Assembly: GCA_021186555.1 (NCBI GenBank) | Contig: JAJKFL010000006.1 | Coordinates: 5,180,215-5,244,214 of the forward strand | DNA length: 64,000 bases | Source: Reticulitermes speratus | Lineage: Eukaryota > Arthropoda > Insecta > Blattodea > Rhinotermitidae | Direction: 5' to 3' | Notes under the pieces: model-generated | The model's input: the letters and a program-made list of their open reading frames with translations, nothing else | What the model was told of the DNA's origin: nothing | Databases searched by the model: none | Position numbers and translations under genes: made by a program | Shown: one piece after another, positions 10,600 to 21,037 of the stretch | Layout: each line of letters begins with the position of its first letter | Position numbering within the stretch: position 1 is the first letter of the stretch

Positions 10600-11218
10600 T
10601 ACTGACAGTGCGTTTATATGTTTTGTGTGGATCTCAGAACAAACAGCGATTATTTCACTGTACAACATTAACTGACTGGTTTGTATAACTGAGACGGAGT
10701 GTGTTTACTGCGCGGTACGGACTGTATTTATGTGTTTTGTGTGGATCTCAGAACAAACAGCGATTATTTCACTGTACAACATTAACTGACTGGTTTGTAT
10801 AACTGAGACGGAGTGTGTTTACTGCGCGGTACGGACTGTATTTATGTGTTTTGTGTGGATCTCAGAACAAACAGCGATTATTTCACTGTACAACATTAAC
10901 TGACTGGTTTGTATAACTGAGACGGAGTGTGTTTACTGCGCGGTACGGACTGTATTTATGTGTTTTGTGTGGATCTCAGAACAAACGCGATTATTTCACT
11001 GTACACATTAACTGACTGGTTTGTATAACTGAGACGGAGTGTGTTTACTGCGCGGTACGGACTGTATTATGTGTTTTGTGTGGATCTCAGAACAAACAGC
11101 GATTATTTCACTGTACAACATTAACTGATGATTTGTATAACTGAGACGTAGTGTGTTTACTGCGCGGTACGAACTGAGTCCTTACATAAAACAAATTACG
11201 TTTCGTCTTTGAAGGGTT
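10600..11218 (+). repeat. PB-MITE with 114-bp internal array (C), about 5 units
   Basis: Five units of the 114-bp repeat end in the MITE right terminus variant TTCGTCTTTGAAGGG followed by TTTAA near 11213. The left end is the partial ACAGTGCGTTTATATG. The last two units carry single-base losses (ACAAACGCG, GTACACATT). Confidence 0.85.
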
Positions 11219-11856
11219 TAACGTGAGAGACCAACATATGGCGTAGAGAAATGAAACGACTGTGGTTTTTATGTATCCTTGTCTTGTTAGGAAACTTTAA
11301 GACGAAGGATTGAGAGCAAGAAGTGTGCAGTTTTATTTATGCGGAAAGCCAGTTACAGTCCGTCTGTCTGTCCGCTGTGCAAGCAAAACAACTCGGTGAC
11401 CGCTTAACGAATGTTCAGGAAATTCGGTATTAGTGTAAATGAAATGTTTCGACACATCCGAGTTGTGACTGAAGTCCAACAAAAGTGACGGTACCTTTAC
11501 GTCAAGACCCCCCCCCCCTGTTTTTGCGCACATCTCCAGCTTAACTCGCCATTATATTCATCCGAGCAAGCAATTTTCTGAACCCAAACAGTACACACAT
11601 TTTATGTCCAATACAGTTTTTATGTAACGAGTACATTTTGTGAGATAATTAAACAGATGTTAGCCAGCGCTCATTAATTGTCTTGGCTGTTTTTATGAAT
11701 GTCTGATCGAGGACAGTAATGTATTTATTTTGATAAAAAGGAGACTTCAGAGTCCAGTGTGGAAAGCAGTGGGCCACGTTTTGTGTAGGTCGCATGACGC
11801 TGGCGAAGGAAGTGGTTGCATAACCCAGCAGTAATTGTATGGTGACGCCACTGTCA

Positions 11857-11889
11857 TGATCTGATCTGATCTGATCTGATCTGATCTGA
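11857..11889 (+). repeat. CTGAT pentanucleotide microsatellite
   Basis: Six uninterrupted CTGAT units follow CATGAT. Confidence 0.95.
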
Positions 11890-12057
11890 AGTATTTTGTA
11901 TAGAATATGTCCCTGACTAATGCAGGTGATCATTAAAATGTTTCAATTGACACAGTTTCGGTAGCGTCTCCCATAATGGACGGAAACGGAGTTCTTTTTA
12001 GATTCATTTCATTTTATAGCCAGATAATTAGTCCGTTAGAGTTGAATGTTCATGTAT

Positions 12058-12083
12058 TTGTGTGTGTGTGTGTGTGTGTGTGT
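12058..12083 (+). repeat. TG dinucleotide microsatellite
   Basis: About twelve uninterrupted TG units. Confidence 0.95.
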
Positions 12084-12149
12084 ACATACATGTATTACAT
12101 AAATACAGAAACACACACTTTCCTTGATCAAAACAGTTTATTTTTTTTT

Positions 12150-12405
12150 TCTATGGCTCGACAGCCCTATATGGGCCTGGGCCTCCTCGTTTCGTCGAGA
12201 TTTCACGGTCACACACATTTGAGACACACCACAGTCGGTAGGACTCCTCTGGACGAGTGACCAGCCCATCGCAGAGACCTCTACCTGACAACACACAACA
12301 CTTACAAGAGACAGACATCCATGCCCCCGGTGGTATTCGAACCCACGATCCAGCAAGCGAGCGGCCGAAGACCCACGCCTTAGACCGCGCGGCTACTGGG
12401 ATCGG
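12150..12405 (-). mobile_element. SINE-A copy
   Basis: Reverse-oriented full-length SINE-A. A poly-T run (complement of the A-tail) precedes CTATGGCTCGACAGCC, and the complement of the B box (ATTCGAACCCACGATCC) lies near 12334. The head ends at GGCTACTGGGATCGG, directly against a perfect palindrome. Confidence 0.85.
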
Positions 12406-12471
12406 CAGTCAGTTTATTACACCAACAAACTGCACTCTAGAGTGCAGTTTGTTGGTGTAATAAACTGACTG
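12406..12471. repeat. Perfect 66-bp palindrome
   Basis: Two 33-bp arms meet with no spacer at CTCT|AGAG. Every base pairs. The left edge coincides with the end of the SINE-A head. It could be a foldback MITE, an inverted duplication formed at a break, or an assembly or amplification snap-back artefact. Confidence 0.9.
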
Positions 12472-12736
12472 TACTGCTCAAGACAATGCACGCAGTGAAC
12501 AGTTGTGAACATACTTTCATTGTATAGAATTCGACTCAATTTCGTACTGCGAATGCTACTAAAGATCCGCCCCTCTGCCTGCTGGTTGTAATTGGTTCAT
12601 CGTCATCGTTTGTATCAATAACTGCGTTATTTTATACAATCATCGACCGTCGCCGTTGAGTGAAATGTTCAATATTCGGCAAGTGTGAGGTTTCGATTCA
12701 CGGCTTCGAGATCGGATATTCCGTGACGGTCCTCTG

Positions 12737-14310
12737 GGCTCTGACGTTGTGCAGAGTGACAGACAGGTACCACCATTTGAGAGCTCTGACGTTGTGCAGT
12801 GTGACAGACAGGTACCACCATTTGAGAGCTCTGACGTTGTGCAGTGTGACAGACAGGTACCACCATTTGAGAGCTCTGACGTTGTGCAGTGTGACAGACA
12901 GGTACCACCATTTGAGAGCTCTGACGTTGTGCAGTGTGACAGACAGGTACCACCATTTGAGAGCTCTGACGTTGTGCAGTGTGACAGACAGGTACCACCA
13001 TTTGAGAGCTCTGACGTTGTGCAGTGTGACAGACAGGTACCACCATTTGAGAGCTCTGACGTTGTGCAGTGTGACAGACAGGTACCACCATTTGAGAGCT
13101 CTGACGTTGTGCAGTGTGACAGACAGGTACCACCATTTGAGAGCTCTGACGTTGTGCAGTGTGACAGACAGGTACCACCATTTGAGAGCTCTGACGTTGT
13201 GCAGTGTGACAGACAGGTACCACCATTTGAGAGCTCTGACGTTGTGCAGTGTGACAGACAGGTACCACCATTTGAGAGCTCTGACGTTGTGCAGTGTGAC
13301 AGACAGGTACCACCGTTTGAGAGCTCTGACGTTGTGCAGTGTGACAGACAGGTACCACCGTTTGAGAGCTCTGACGTTGTGCAGTGTGACAGACAGGTAC
13401 CACCATTTGAGAGCTCTGACGTTGTGCAGTGTGACAGACAGGTACCACCATTTGAGAGCTCTGACGTTGTGCAGTGTGACAGACAGGTACCACCATTTGA
13501 GAGCTCTGACGTTGTGCAGTGTGACAGACAGGTACCACCATTTGAGAGCTCTGACGTTGTGCAGTGTGACAGACAGGTACCACCATTTGAGAGCTCTGAC
13601 GTTGTGCAGTGTGACAGACAGGTACCACCGTTTGAGAGCTCTGACGTTGTGCAGTGTGACAGACAGGTACCACCGTTTGAGAGCTCTGACGTTGTGCAGT
13701 GTGACAGACAGGTACCACCATTTGAGAGCTCTGACGTTGTGCAGTGTGACAGACAGGTACCACCGTTTGAGAGCTCTGACGTTGTGCAGTGTGACAGACA
13801 GGTACCACCATTTGAGAGCTCTGACGTTGTGCAGTGTGACAGACAGGTACCACCATTTGAGAGCTCTGACGTTGTGCAGTGTGACAGACAGGTACCACCG
13901 TTTGAGAGCTCTGACGTTGTGCAGTGTGACAGACAGGTACCACCATTTGAGAGCTCTGACGTTGTGCAGTGTGACAGACAGGTACCACCATTTGAGAGCT
14001 CTGACGTTGTGCAGTGTGACAGACAGGTACCACCGTTTGAGAGCTCTGACGTTGTGCAGTGTGACAGACAGGTACCACCATTTGAGAGCTCTGACGTTGT
14101 GCAGTGTGACAGACAGGTACCACCATTTGAGAGCTCTGACATTGTGCAGTGTGACAGACAGGTACCACCATTTGAGAGCTCTGACGTTGTGCAGTGTGAC
14201 AGACAGGTACCACCATTTGAGAGCTCTGACGTTGTGCAGTGTGACAGACAGGTACCACCATTTGAGAGCTCTGACGTTGTGCAGTGTGACAGACAGGTAC
14301 CACCATTTCA
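12737..14310 (+). repeat. 45-bp minisatellite, about 35 copies
   Basis: The unit holds GAGCTCTGACGTTGTGCAG and GACAGACAGGTACCACC. The period is exactly 45 throughout (GAGCTCTGAC at 12781, 12826 and so on). Apart from the first unit and one C-to-T change at 14131, only one site varies (ACCATTTG or ACCGTTTG). Because 45 is a multiple of three, five of six frames stay open for 500-601 codons. The openness in so many frames argues for arithmetic and not coding. Confidence 0.97.
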
Positions 14311-14361
14311 GAGCAACTGTCGCACATACGAGTGCACCTTCGATTTCCGTAATTTTTCGCC

Positions 14362-14596
14362 GCAATGGCAGAACAGCCTTTAATGGGCCAGGGCCTCCTC
14401 ATTGTCGAGGCTTCACGATCACACTCAGACACACCACACTCGGTAGGACTCCTCTGGACGAGTGATCAGCTCGTCGTAGAGACCTCTACCTGACAACACA
14501 CAACGCTCACATGCCCCCGGCGGGGTTCAAACCCACATCCCAGCAAGCGAGCGGCCGCAGACACACGCCTTAGACCGCGCGGCCACTGATATCGAC
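14362..14596 (-). mobile_element. SINE-A copy
   Basis: Reverse-oriented. The left part (CAATGGCAGAACAGCC) is the 3' body; the complement of the B box appears in mutated form (GGTTCAAACCCACATCCC). About 10 bp of the body (around CATCCATG) are missing. It lies directly after the 45-bp array. Confidence 0.8.
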
Positions 14597-15290
14597 GGAT
14601 TTCCGTAATGTCATATAATATCCTGTATAGTTTGGGTTACTGGAAGATATTCTTAACGAGTGTGGGTGTAATTTTTGTGTTTCGTAACGACAGTAGACAT
14701 TTCAAGTTGTTTTCAAATCCAGCGACGTTCTGACGGCTCACACCTGTGTCATTAGAACTATGCTGTTTGTCCGTTCGCCATATTCCTTTTGTTACGTCAT
14801 TACGTAGTGCTCTTCCTTATCACGTTCATTCACCCGTCCCAATTGTGTAGGCGCTGCAGCAGGATCTTACATTTGTGCTTGTCTGACGGAAGTGTGGAAA
14901 GAATATAACAATGACAGCGCACCGACCGATGGGTCTGAGTAAAAGCACTGGAAGTTAAAAGCAGTCTAAAATACTGTTCTAACCAGTGTATAGTTTACGT
15001 CATGAATAGGTGGATAAATGAGGCATGAACTGCGCGAAGAATTACAAGTAAGCAGACATGTAATGTTTTTAAGTGACAGGTTATGTAATTTTATTTATTT
15101 ATTTATTTGGCAGCACTGTCAGTATCTTCACATTGTGGAAGCAAATGATGAGATTAGCTGTGAACTAGAAAGGATGTGGAAGGAGGTGATGGTGTCCTGA
15201 TTGGCGTATTATTCCTCTTTTGGTATGGAGACACTGAGAAAAACTCAGTAAGTTATGTCGTGTTATTGTATCAACTTCTGAGCCAAGTAC
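14597..15290. other. No gene recognised; weak SINE-C-like relic
   Basis: Around 15100-15190, TTTATTTATTTGGCAGCACTG and GAACTAGAAAGGATGTGGA resemble parts of the SINE-C-tailed repeat at 51958-52180. Otherwise unremarkable. Confidence 0.4.
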
Positions 15291-15474
15291 AGTCGAACTC
15301 AGTTATAACGTCATGAAGGGGACTGAATATTTTGTGTCGTTATAAACGAGTGTTGTTATAACCGAGGAGTATAATGTTATGGTTAACAGTGAGAAATTGA
15401 TTGGAACCACAGAATATCTGACGCTATAGGCGAGGTGTCGTATAAACCGATATTGTTGTAACCGGGTTCGACTG
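15291..15474. mobile_element. TA-flanked MITE, group 2
   Basis: The terminal inverted repeats start CAGTCGAACTCAGTTATAAC and end with the inverse (GTAACCGGGTTCGACTG). TA dinucleotides flank both ends (15289 and 15475), as for Tc1/mariner/pogo elements. Three more copies occur at 19411, 20070 and 23774. Length about 184 bp, non-coding. Confidence 0.85.
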
Positions 15475-15541
15475 TATTGTTTTAGACGTCTTTGAACAAA
15501 CACTGAACTTGTTTGTGATGGCGGTAGGAAACTCCCTTTAA

Positions 15542-16336
15542 CCCTTTGAAGCCTTTGATTACCCTGAATTAAATTTATAGATTCGGCTCGTACCGCGCAG
15601 TAAACACACTCCGTCTCAGTTATACAAACCAGTCAATGTTGTACAGTGAAATAATCGCTGTTTGTTCTGAGATCCACACAAAACACATAAATACAGTCCG
15701 TACCGCGCAGTAAACACACTCCGTCTCAGTTATACAAACCAGTCAGTTAATGCTGTACAGTGAAATAATCGCTGTTTGTTCTGAGATCCACACAAAACAC
15801 ATAAATACAGTCCGTACCGCGCAGTAAACACACTCCGTCTCAGTTATACAAACCAGTCAGTTAATGTTGTACAGTGAAATAATCGCTGTTTGTTCTGAGA
15901 TCCACACAAAACACATAAATACAGTCCGTACCGCGCAGTAAACACACTCCGTCTCGGTTATACAAACCAGTCAGTTAATGTTGTACAGTGAAATAATCGC
16001 TGTTTGTTCTGAGATCCACACAAAACACATAAATACAGTCCGTACCGCGCAGTAAACACACTCCGTCTCAGTTATACAAACCAGTCAGTTAATGTTGTAC
16101 AGTGAAATAATCGCTGTTTGTTCTGAGATCCACACAAAACACATAAATACAGTCCGTACCGCGCAGTAAACACACTCCGTCTCAGTTATACAAACCAGTC
16201 AGTTAATGCTGTACAGTGAAATAATCGCTGTTTGTTCTGAGATCCACACAAAACACATAAATACACTGTGTGGGCAGAACGTAGAATTTGTGAATGTTAA
16301 ACTGGTGGTACATATAGTAACTACTGGGCTTTAGAG
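15542..16336 (-). repeat. PB-MITE with 114-bp internal array (D1), about 6 units
   Basis: The left end is TTTAACCCTTTGAAGCC, i.e. TTAA plus the MITE terminus. Six 114-bp units follow, and the other unique end (GGTGGTACATATAGTAACTA) is near 16303. The first unit lacks the CAGTTAATG octamer region. Confidence 0.85.
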
Positions 16337-17685
16337 GGGATAGTTAAAGACCCAGCTCGTACCGCGCAGTAAACACACTCCGTCTCAGTTATACAAACCA
16401 GTCAGTTAATGTTGTACAGTGAAATAATCGCTGTTTGTTCTGAGATCCACACAAAACACATAAATACAGTCCGTACCGCGCAGTAAACACACTCCGTCTT
16501 AGTTATACAAACCAGTCAGTTAATGTTGTACAGTGAAATAATCGCTGTTTGTTCTGAGATTCACACAAAACACATAAATACAGTCCGTACCGCGCAGTAA
16601 ACACACTCCGTCTCAGTTATACAAACCAGTCAGTTAATGCTGTACAGTGAAATAATCGCTGTTTGTTCTGAGATTCACACAAAACACATAAATACAGTCC
16701 GTACCGCGCAGTAAACACACTCCGTCTCAGTTATACAAACCAGTCAGTTAATGCTGTACAGTGAAATAATCGCTGTTTGTTCTGAGATCCACACAAAACA
16801 CATAAATACAGTCCGTACCGCGCAGTAAACACACTCCGTCTTAGTTATACAAACCAGTCAGTTAATGTTGTACAGTGAAATAATCGCTGTTTGTTCTGAG
16901 ATCCACATAAAACACATAAATACAGTCCGTACCGCGCAGTAAACACACTCCGTCTTAGTTATACAAACCAGTCAGTTAATGTTGTACAGTGAAATAATCG
17001 CTGTTTGTTCTGAGATCCACACAAAACACATAAATACAGTCCGTACCGCGCAGTAAACACACTCCGTCTTAGTTATACAAACCAGTCAGTTAATGTTGTA
17101 CAGTGAAATAATCGCTGTTTGTTCTGAGATCCACACAAAACACATAAATACAGTCCGTACCGCGCAGTAAACACACTCCGTCTTAGTTATACAAACCAGT
17201 CAGTTAATGTTGTACAGTGAAATAATCGCTGTTTGTTCTGAGATTCACACAAAACACATAAATACAGTCCGTACCGCGCAGTAAACACACTCCGTCTCAG
17301 TTATACAAACCAGTCAGTTAATGCTGTACAGTGAAATAATCGCTGTTTGTTCTGAGATCACACAAAACACATAAATACAGTCCGTACCGCGCAGTAAACA
17401 CACTCCGTCTCAGTTTTACAAACCAGTCAGTTAATGCTGTACATGAAATAATCGCTGTTGTTCTGAGATCCACACAAAACCTAAATCAGTCCGTACCGCG
17501 CAGTAAACACACTCCGTCTCAGTTATACAAACCAGTCAGTTAATGCTTGTACAGTGAAATAATCGCTGTTTGTTCTGAGATCCACACAAAACACATAAAT
17601 ACACTGTGTGGGCAGAACGTAGAATTGTTGAATATTAAACCTGGTGGTACATAAAGTAACCACGGGGCTTTAAACTTTTAGATTT
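16337..17685 (-). repeat. PB-MITE with 114-bp internal array (D2), about 11 units
   Basis: A second PB-MITE in the same orientation directly follows D1, starting with GATAGTTAAAGACCCAGC. Several units share the variant CCGTCTTAGTTATAC, which shows local homogenisation. Units at about 17355-17490 carry a cluster of single-base losses. The right terminus is GGTGGTACATAAAGTAACCA, then GGGGCTTTAAAC. Confidence 0.85.
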
Positions 17686-18161
17686 GTTCACTAATAATGA
17701 AGTCGCTGATACCAATCAGTGTGTTCACCCCTGACAGTGCATTGATAAGAAACCGACACATAAGTCGCTCTTGACCTGAGATCATTGCATCAGTCAAATA
17801 TTGACACAAGCCACCCTGTTCATTTATATCTCCCTATCTACCCTTCTGACTCAGTGGATCTGATGCAGGACCTGTCCGTGGGATGCCCTGTGGTTTAACT
17901 AGGCAGGTCTAGGTCCCGGCAGCATTATCGGCTGTAGCATTCCTGTCTGTCTCGAGTAAACAGCCGGGCCCAAATGATAAGGCCCCGGCTTCGTGCGATT
18001 TATTCTCACCTCCTCAGTCATTTCTCGCGCGCCGTGTGGGTTAGGGGTGTCGTACAGAACACGGCAGTCGCAGTGGCTAAGAAGAGTTGGATTGCGCGGG
18101 CTGGCGGGGGCCTAGCCTCGCTGGAACGGATCGTCGACCATCGTGTAAATGGTGAGTACTG

Positions 18162-18198
<37 letters not shown>

Positions 18199-18640
18199 TG
18201 TTCCCTAATGGCGGATCATTACTGCTACCAGCTATAATCTTCAGCAGCCCGGCTTCTCTGACAGATAAAAATAATAAATCATTGATAGCGAGGTTCCCAA
18301 GCACCGTGGCGCAGAATTCTGATTGTCGATATCTTCTTAGCGCGTCTTGCAAAGTAGTGCGCTTCTCTCTATAACACAGGAAATTTGGCAAACTTGGCTT
18401 CTTTTTATTATTCCTGCTCCCGGCTGATAAATTATACCCCCCTCCCCTTTTCCCCCCGATGTCGCTTACCTGCCTCGAGAGTTGTCTTGCAGTTGGCTGT
18501 TTTGTCGACACGCTCAAACGTAAGGGAGTTTTAATACGATTCGATTTTCACTTGTCTTGTTTTAAAGACTACGATATTAATTGATTGTCAGACTTTGAAT
18601 TAGGCAGTGTAAGTGTATTTGTGGTTTTATTTAAGGCGCT
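17686..18640. other. GC-rich patch with splice-donor-like site; no gene proven
   Basis: The sequence at about 17960-18150 is more GC- and CpG-rich than its surroundings. It ends at AAATGGTGAGTACTG, a good 5' splice donor (GT at 18152). A CT microsatellite follows. This could be a 5' exon of a host gene whose other exons are outside the window, but no conserved peptide is recognisable in the 87-codon plus frame (17974-18237). Confidence 0.3.
18164..18193 (+). repeat. CT dinucleotide microsatellite
   Basis: About 14 CT units lie just downstream of the donor-like site. Confidence 0.95.
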
Positions 18641-18644
18641 GTCA

Positions 18645-18975
18645 GCTCAGACTACAAAGTGTACAGTGATATGACGATTAATGCATAAATGAGATCTGCT
18701 CTCTTCTGAGATTTACGCGGCGTCGTGTGGTAATTGTTTACCGACGTTGCGGGACAACGTATCGGTCCCATCTTCAAGGGTCAAGAGTCCAAGAAGAAAA
18801 GAAAGCCGGCAAGCCGTAACGTAGTTTCTATTTGGAAAGTGCGCGCGGGGTGGTAATCAGTAAGCGTGATGACAGCCAATAGAGTTGAACCGGCGTGAGG
18901 GGGGGGGGGGGGGAGCGAGACAGCGTTAAGAAGCGCAGATCTCATCAACATCGCGGCGGAAGCTTGAAACCAAGG
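18645..18975 (-). mobile_element. Dispersed repeat with hammerhead-like vestige
   Basis: The minus strand matches 51085-51250 over several blocks (CTTGACCCTTGAAGATGGGA, then CGTCGGT, AATTACCAC, CCAGAAGAG or TCAGAAGAG, and CATCGCGGCGGAAGC). The block at 18741-18785 has CTTGAAGA, a 5-bp helix II (GGGAC/GTCCC), GCAAC and GTC. The core is mutated and the helix III loop is missing. The block order around the poly-G run at 18899-18913 is disturbed. Confidence 0.5.
18899..18913 (+). repeat. Poly-G run
   Basis: A run of about 15 G; its length may be unreliable in the assembly. Confidence 0.9.
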
Positions 18976-19410
18976 TTAATGCATAGATGATTGGAAAGGA
19001 TTTTTGAAGGTGGCGGCCATAGCGTGACGTAAGGTACTTAGCGAGGCTGAGGAAAGACGTGACGAACCTCAGTCGGGATTGTCGGTGTCCCGGCCGAATT
19101 TCGAACCGGGCACTTTGCGGAAAAAGTCAGAGCATTAGCGCTTAATACTGCTTGTTAGATGTGTAAAGGCAGTAGAGACCATTATGAACCTTGGCCTACT
19201 TGTGGAGGTATTCCTCCAGTTCTTCGTAACCTTCAGTAGTAGGTGTAGCTTAGTGGTTGGCTCCGCGCCCCCGACTGCTCTGCCTCCGGGGGATGTGCCA
19301 CGGTACCCCCTGGGTCAGGCCACAGCGGGACTGAACGCAGTGGTAAGGTAGACAGTTTGAACTGCGGTTGTGCGGTCTGCCATCGCGGCGAACACTGCCC
19401 TGTTTATATA
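18976..19410. other. No gene; possible tRNA-like SINE relic at 19230-19400
   Basis: GTGTAGCTTAGTGGTTGGC near 19244 looks like a pol III A box and is followed by GC-rich sequence, but no B box is found at the expected distance. No other copy in this window confirms a family. Confidence 0.35.
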
Positions 19411-19579
19411 CAGTTGAACCCGGTTATAACGACATCTGTTTATACGACACCTCGTCTATAACGTCAGAATTCTGTGGTACCAATTAATTCCTCACTGCTT
19501 AACCATAACATTATAGCCCTCGGTTATAACGACACAAAATATTCAGTCCCTTTCATAACATTATAACCGAGTTCAGCTG
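19411..19579. mobile_element. TA-flanked MITE, group 2
   Basis: It starts CAGTTGAACCCGGTTATAAC after TA and ends ATTATAACCGAGTTCAGCTG. The right flank reads CA, so the target duplication has mutated. The interior (ACGACACCTCGTCTATAACG, TTAATTCCTCACTG) matches the copies at 20070 and 23774. Confidence 0.85.
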
Positions 19580-19864
19580 CATATAAGGCCTCTGTATATT
19601 TATATATAACACGGATACATAGATGTACAGGATATTATGTACAAGTACAGGCCTGTGTTCCTGTGCTTTTCTTGCTACAGAAGTGCAAATCCTATCTATC
19701 AGCGAGAACTCCCAGCTGCAGTGATATTCTGCATTTCCACGATCTTATCTGTTCTATTTATTTTTAGATTGATAACGAATAGAATGAAATAAATTGTAAC
19801 CTGCTCTGTGTAAGGTGTGTACAGACTTGGAGCCCTTGAACACTGCAATCGCAGCTTCTAATCT

Positions 19865-20035
19865 CGTTGAGACAGTAATAAAATCGGTCCGCATTCGATT
19901 CCCGGAAAAAGTAGGGGACAGCCTGCTTTGAGATTGACCAAGCCTCCTGTTTAATGAGCATAAGGGGGTAAAGCGGCCAGTACTTAAAGCCGATCACCCA
20001 CCACCATCTAGTGCCGAGGTTAACAATGAATTTTG
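19865..20035 (+). mobile_element. SINE-B copy, 5' part decayed
   Basis: A B-box remnant (CATTCGATTCCCGG) is followed by the SINE-B body with GGGGGTAAAGCGGCC and the tail CATCTAGTGCCGAGGTTAAC. Confidence 0.7.
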
Positions 20036-20069
20036 TCACCCATCTTGCAACGCATATCTTTAAAATGTA

Positions 20070-20238
20070 CAGTCGAACCCGGTTATAACGACATCGGTTT
20101 ATGCCACACCTCGTCTATAACGTGAGTTTTTCTGTGGTACCAATTAATTCCTCACTGATAACCATAATATTATAGTCCTCGGTTGTAACGACACAAAATA
20201 TTCAGTCCCCTTCATGACGTTATAACCGAGTTCGGCTG
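20070..20238. mobile_element. TA-flanked MITE, group 2
   Basis: It starts CAGTCGAACCCGGTTATAAC and ends GTTATAACCGAGTTCGGCTG. The left flank is TA and the right flank TG. It lies about 490 bp from the previous copy in the same orientation. Confidence 0.85.
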
Positions 20239-21037
20239 TGTTTAAAATTCCATGTGTCCAGCCAAATGCGTTAAAACGTTATACCCACAAATGGACGGAT
20301 AAATGCGGAACTGATAGACCAACATCCCACAGTACTGGTCATCGGTTCGTTTACGCGATTCGTTCTCCTCCAAACGCCTTCCCGCCCCGCCGACGTACAG
20401 TAAGATGACAGACCGAATGGCCCCGATATGGCTGTACCTTAATACCCCGCTAATGGCACACCCCCCGCTACCTCTTCGATGCTCCTGATCTAGGCTGTCG
20501 ATACCGCCAGGGGTGGAACATTGTTACGTAAACGACCGGGGGTTGGAAATCAGTTCCCGTTTTGCTATAGAGAGGGGGAAAGCGAGAAAAATGACTACCC
20601 TCAGAAGACTGGGAGACGAGATAACGGTAGGTACAGAGTGGAGGGGTGGGTTGTGATCCATTGAGGCGGGCGGATATGAGAACTGCCTGCAATCTGCAGC
20701 AACACAAGAAAGTGAAAGAAGTGGCGCAGTGAGACAGATATGTGTTCATTAGAACGGTAGGCCACCTGCAGCGCAGCGTCGTTACGTCACAGGCTGACGA
20801 CACTCGATTATCCGGCCTGAAGAAAACTATGCTAGTTTTGAAACATGACGGCGGGCCAATGATGATTTATTGTGTGAAAGTAGACTGAGTTATAGGGTTG
20901 CGATGTTGTGATGTTGCGAGGTCTTTTAACTGAACGTGATACGGCATGCTTAGCTGTTTATTTTAAACTGGCAACAGCGTGTACAGACCGGCGGTGTGGA
21001 GCAAAGTCTTTTTGTGCGGGATAGTGAAGAAGTGTTG
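20239..21037. other. No gene recognised
   Basis: Moderately GC-rich unique-looking sequence. A 111-codon minus frame at 20468-20803 has no recognisable domain and no matching copy here. I see no promoter or splice evidence that would raise it above chance. Confidence 0.4.

Larger units (their letters stand above)
11219..12149. other. No gene; microsatellites and a dispersed-repeat fragment
   Basis: The part at 11345-11480 (GTCCGTCTGTCTGTCCG, then GGAAATTCGGTATTAG) resembles the dispersed repeat near 33000 and 57860. A poly-C run is at about 11511. A 94-codon frame at 11976-12260 is mostly a TG microsatellite and SINE sequence and is not a gene. Confidence 0.45.

Noticed and set aside
12640-14465. 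Five overlapping open frames of 500-601 codons
   Set aside because: A 45-bp period keeps every frame without a stop in the unit open. Simultaneous openness on both strands is arithmetic, and no flanking exon or domain is present.
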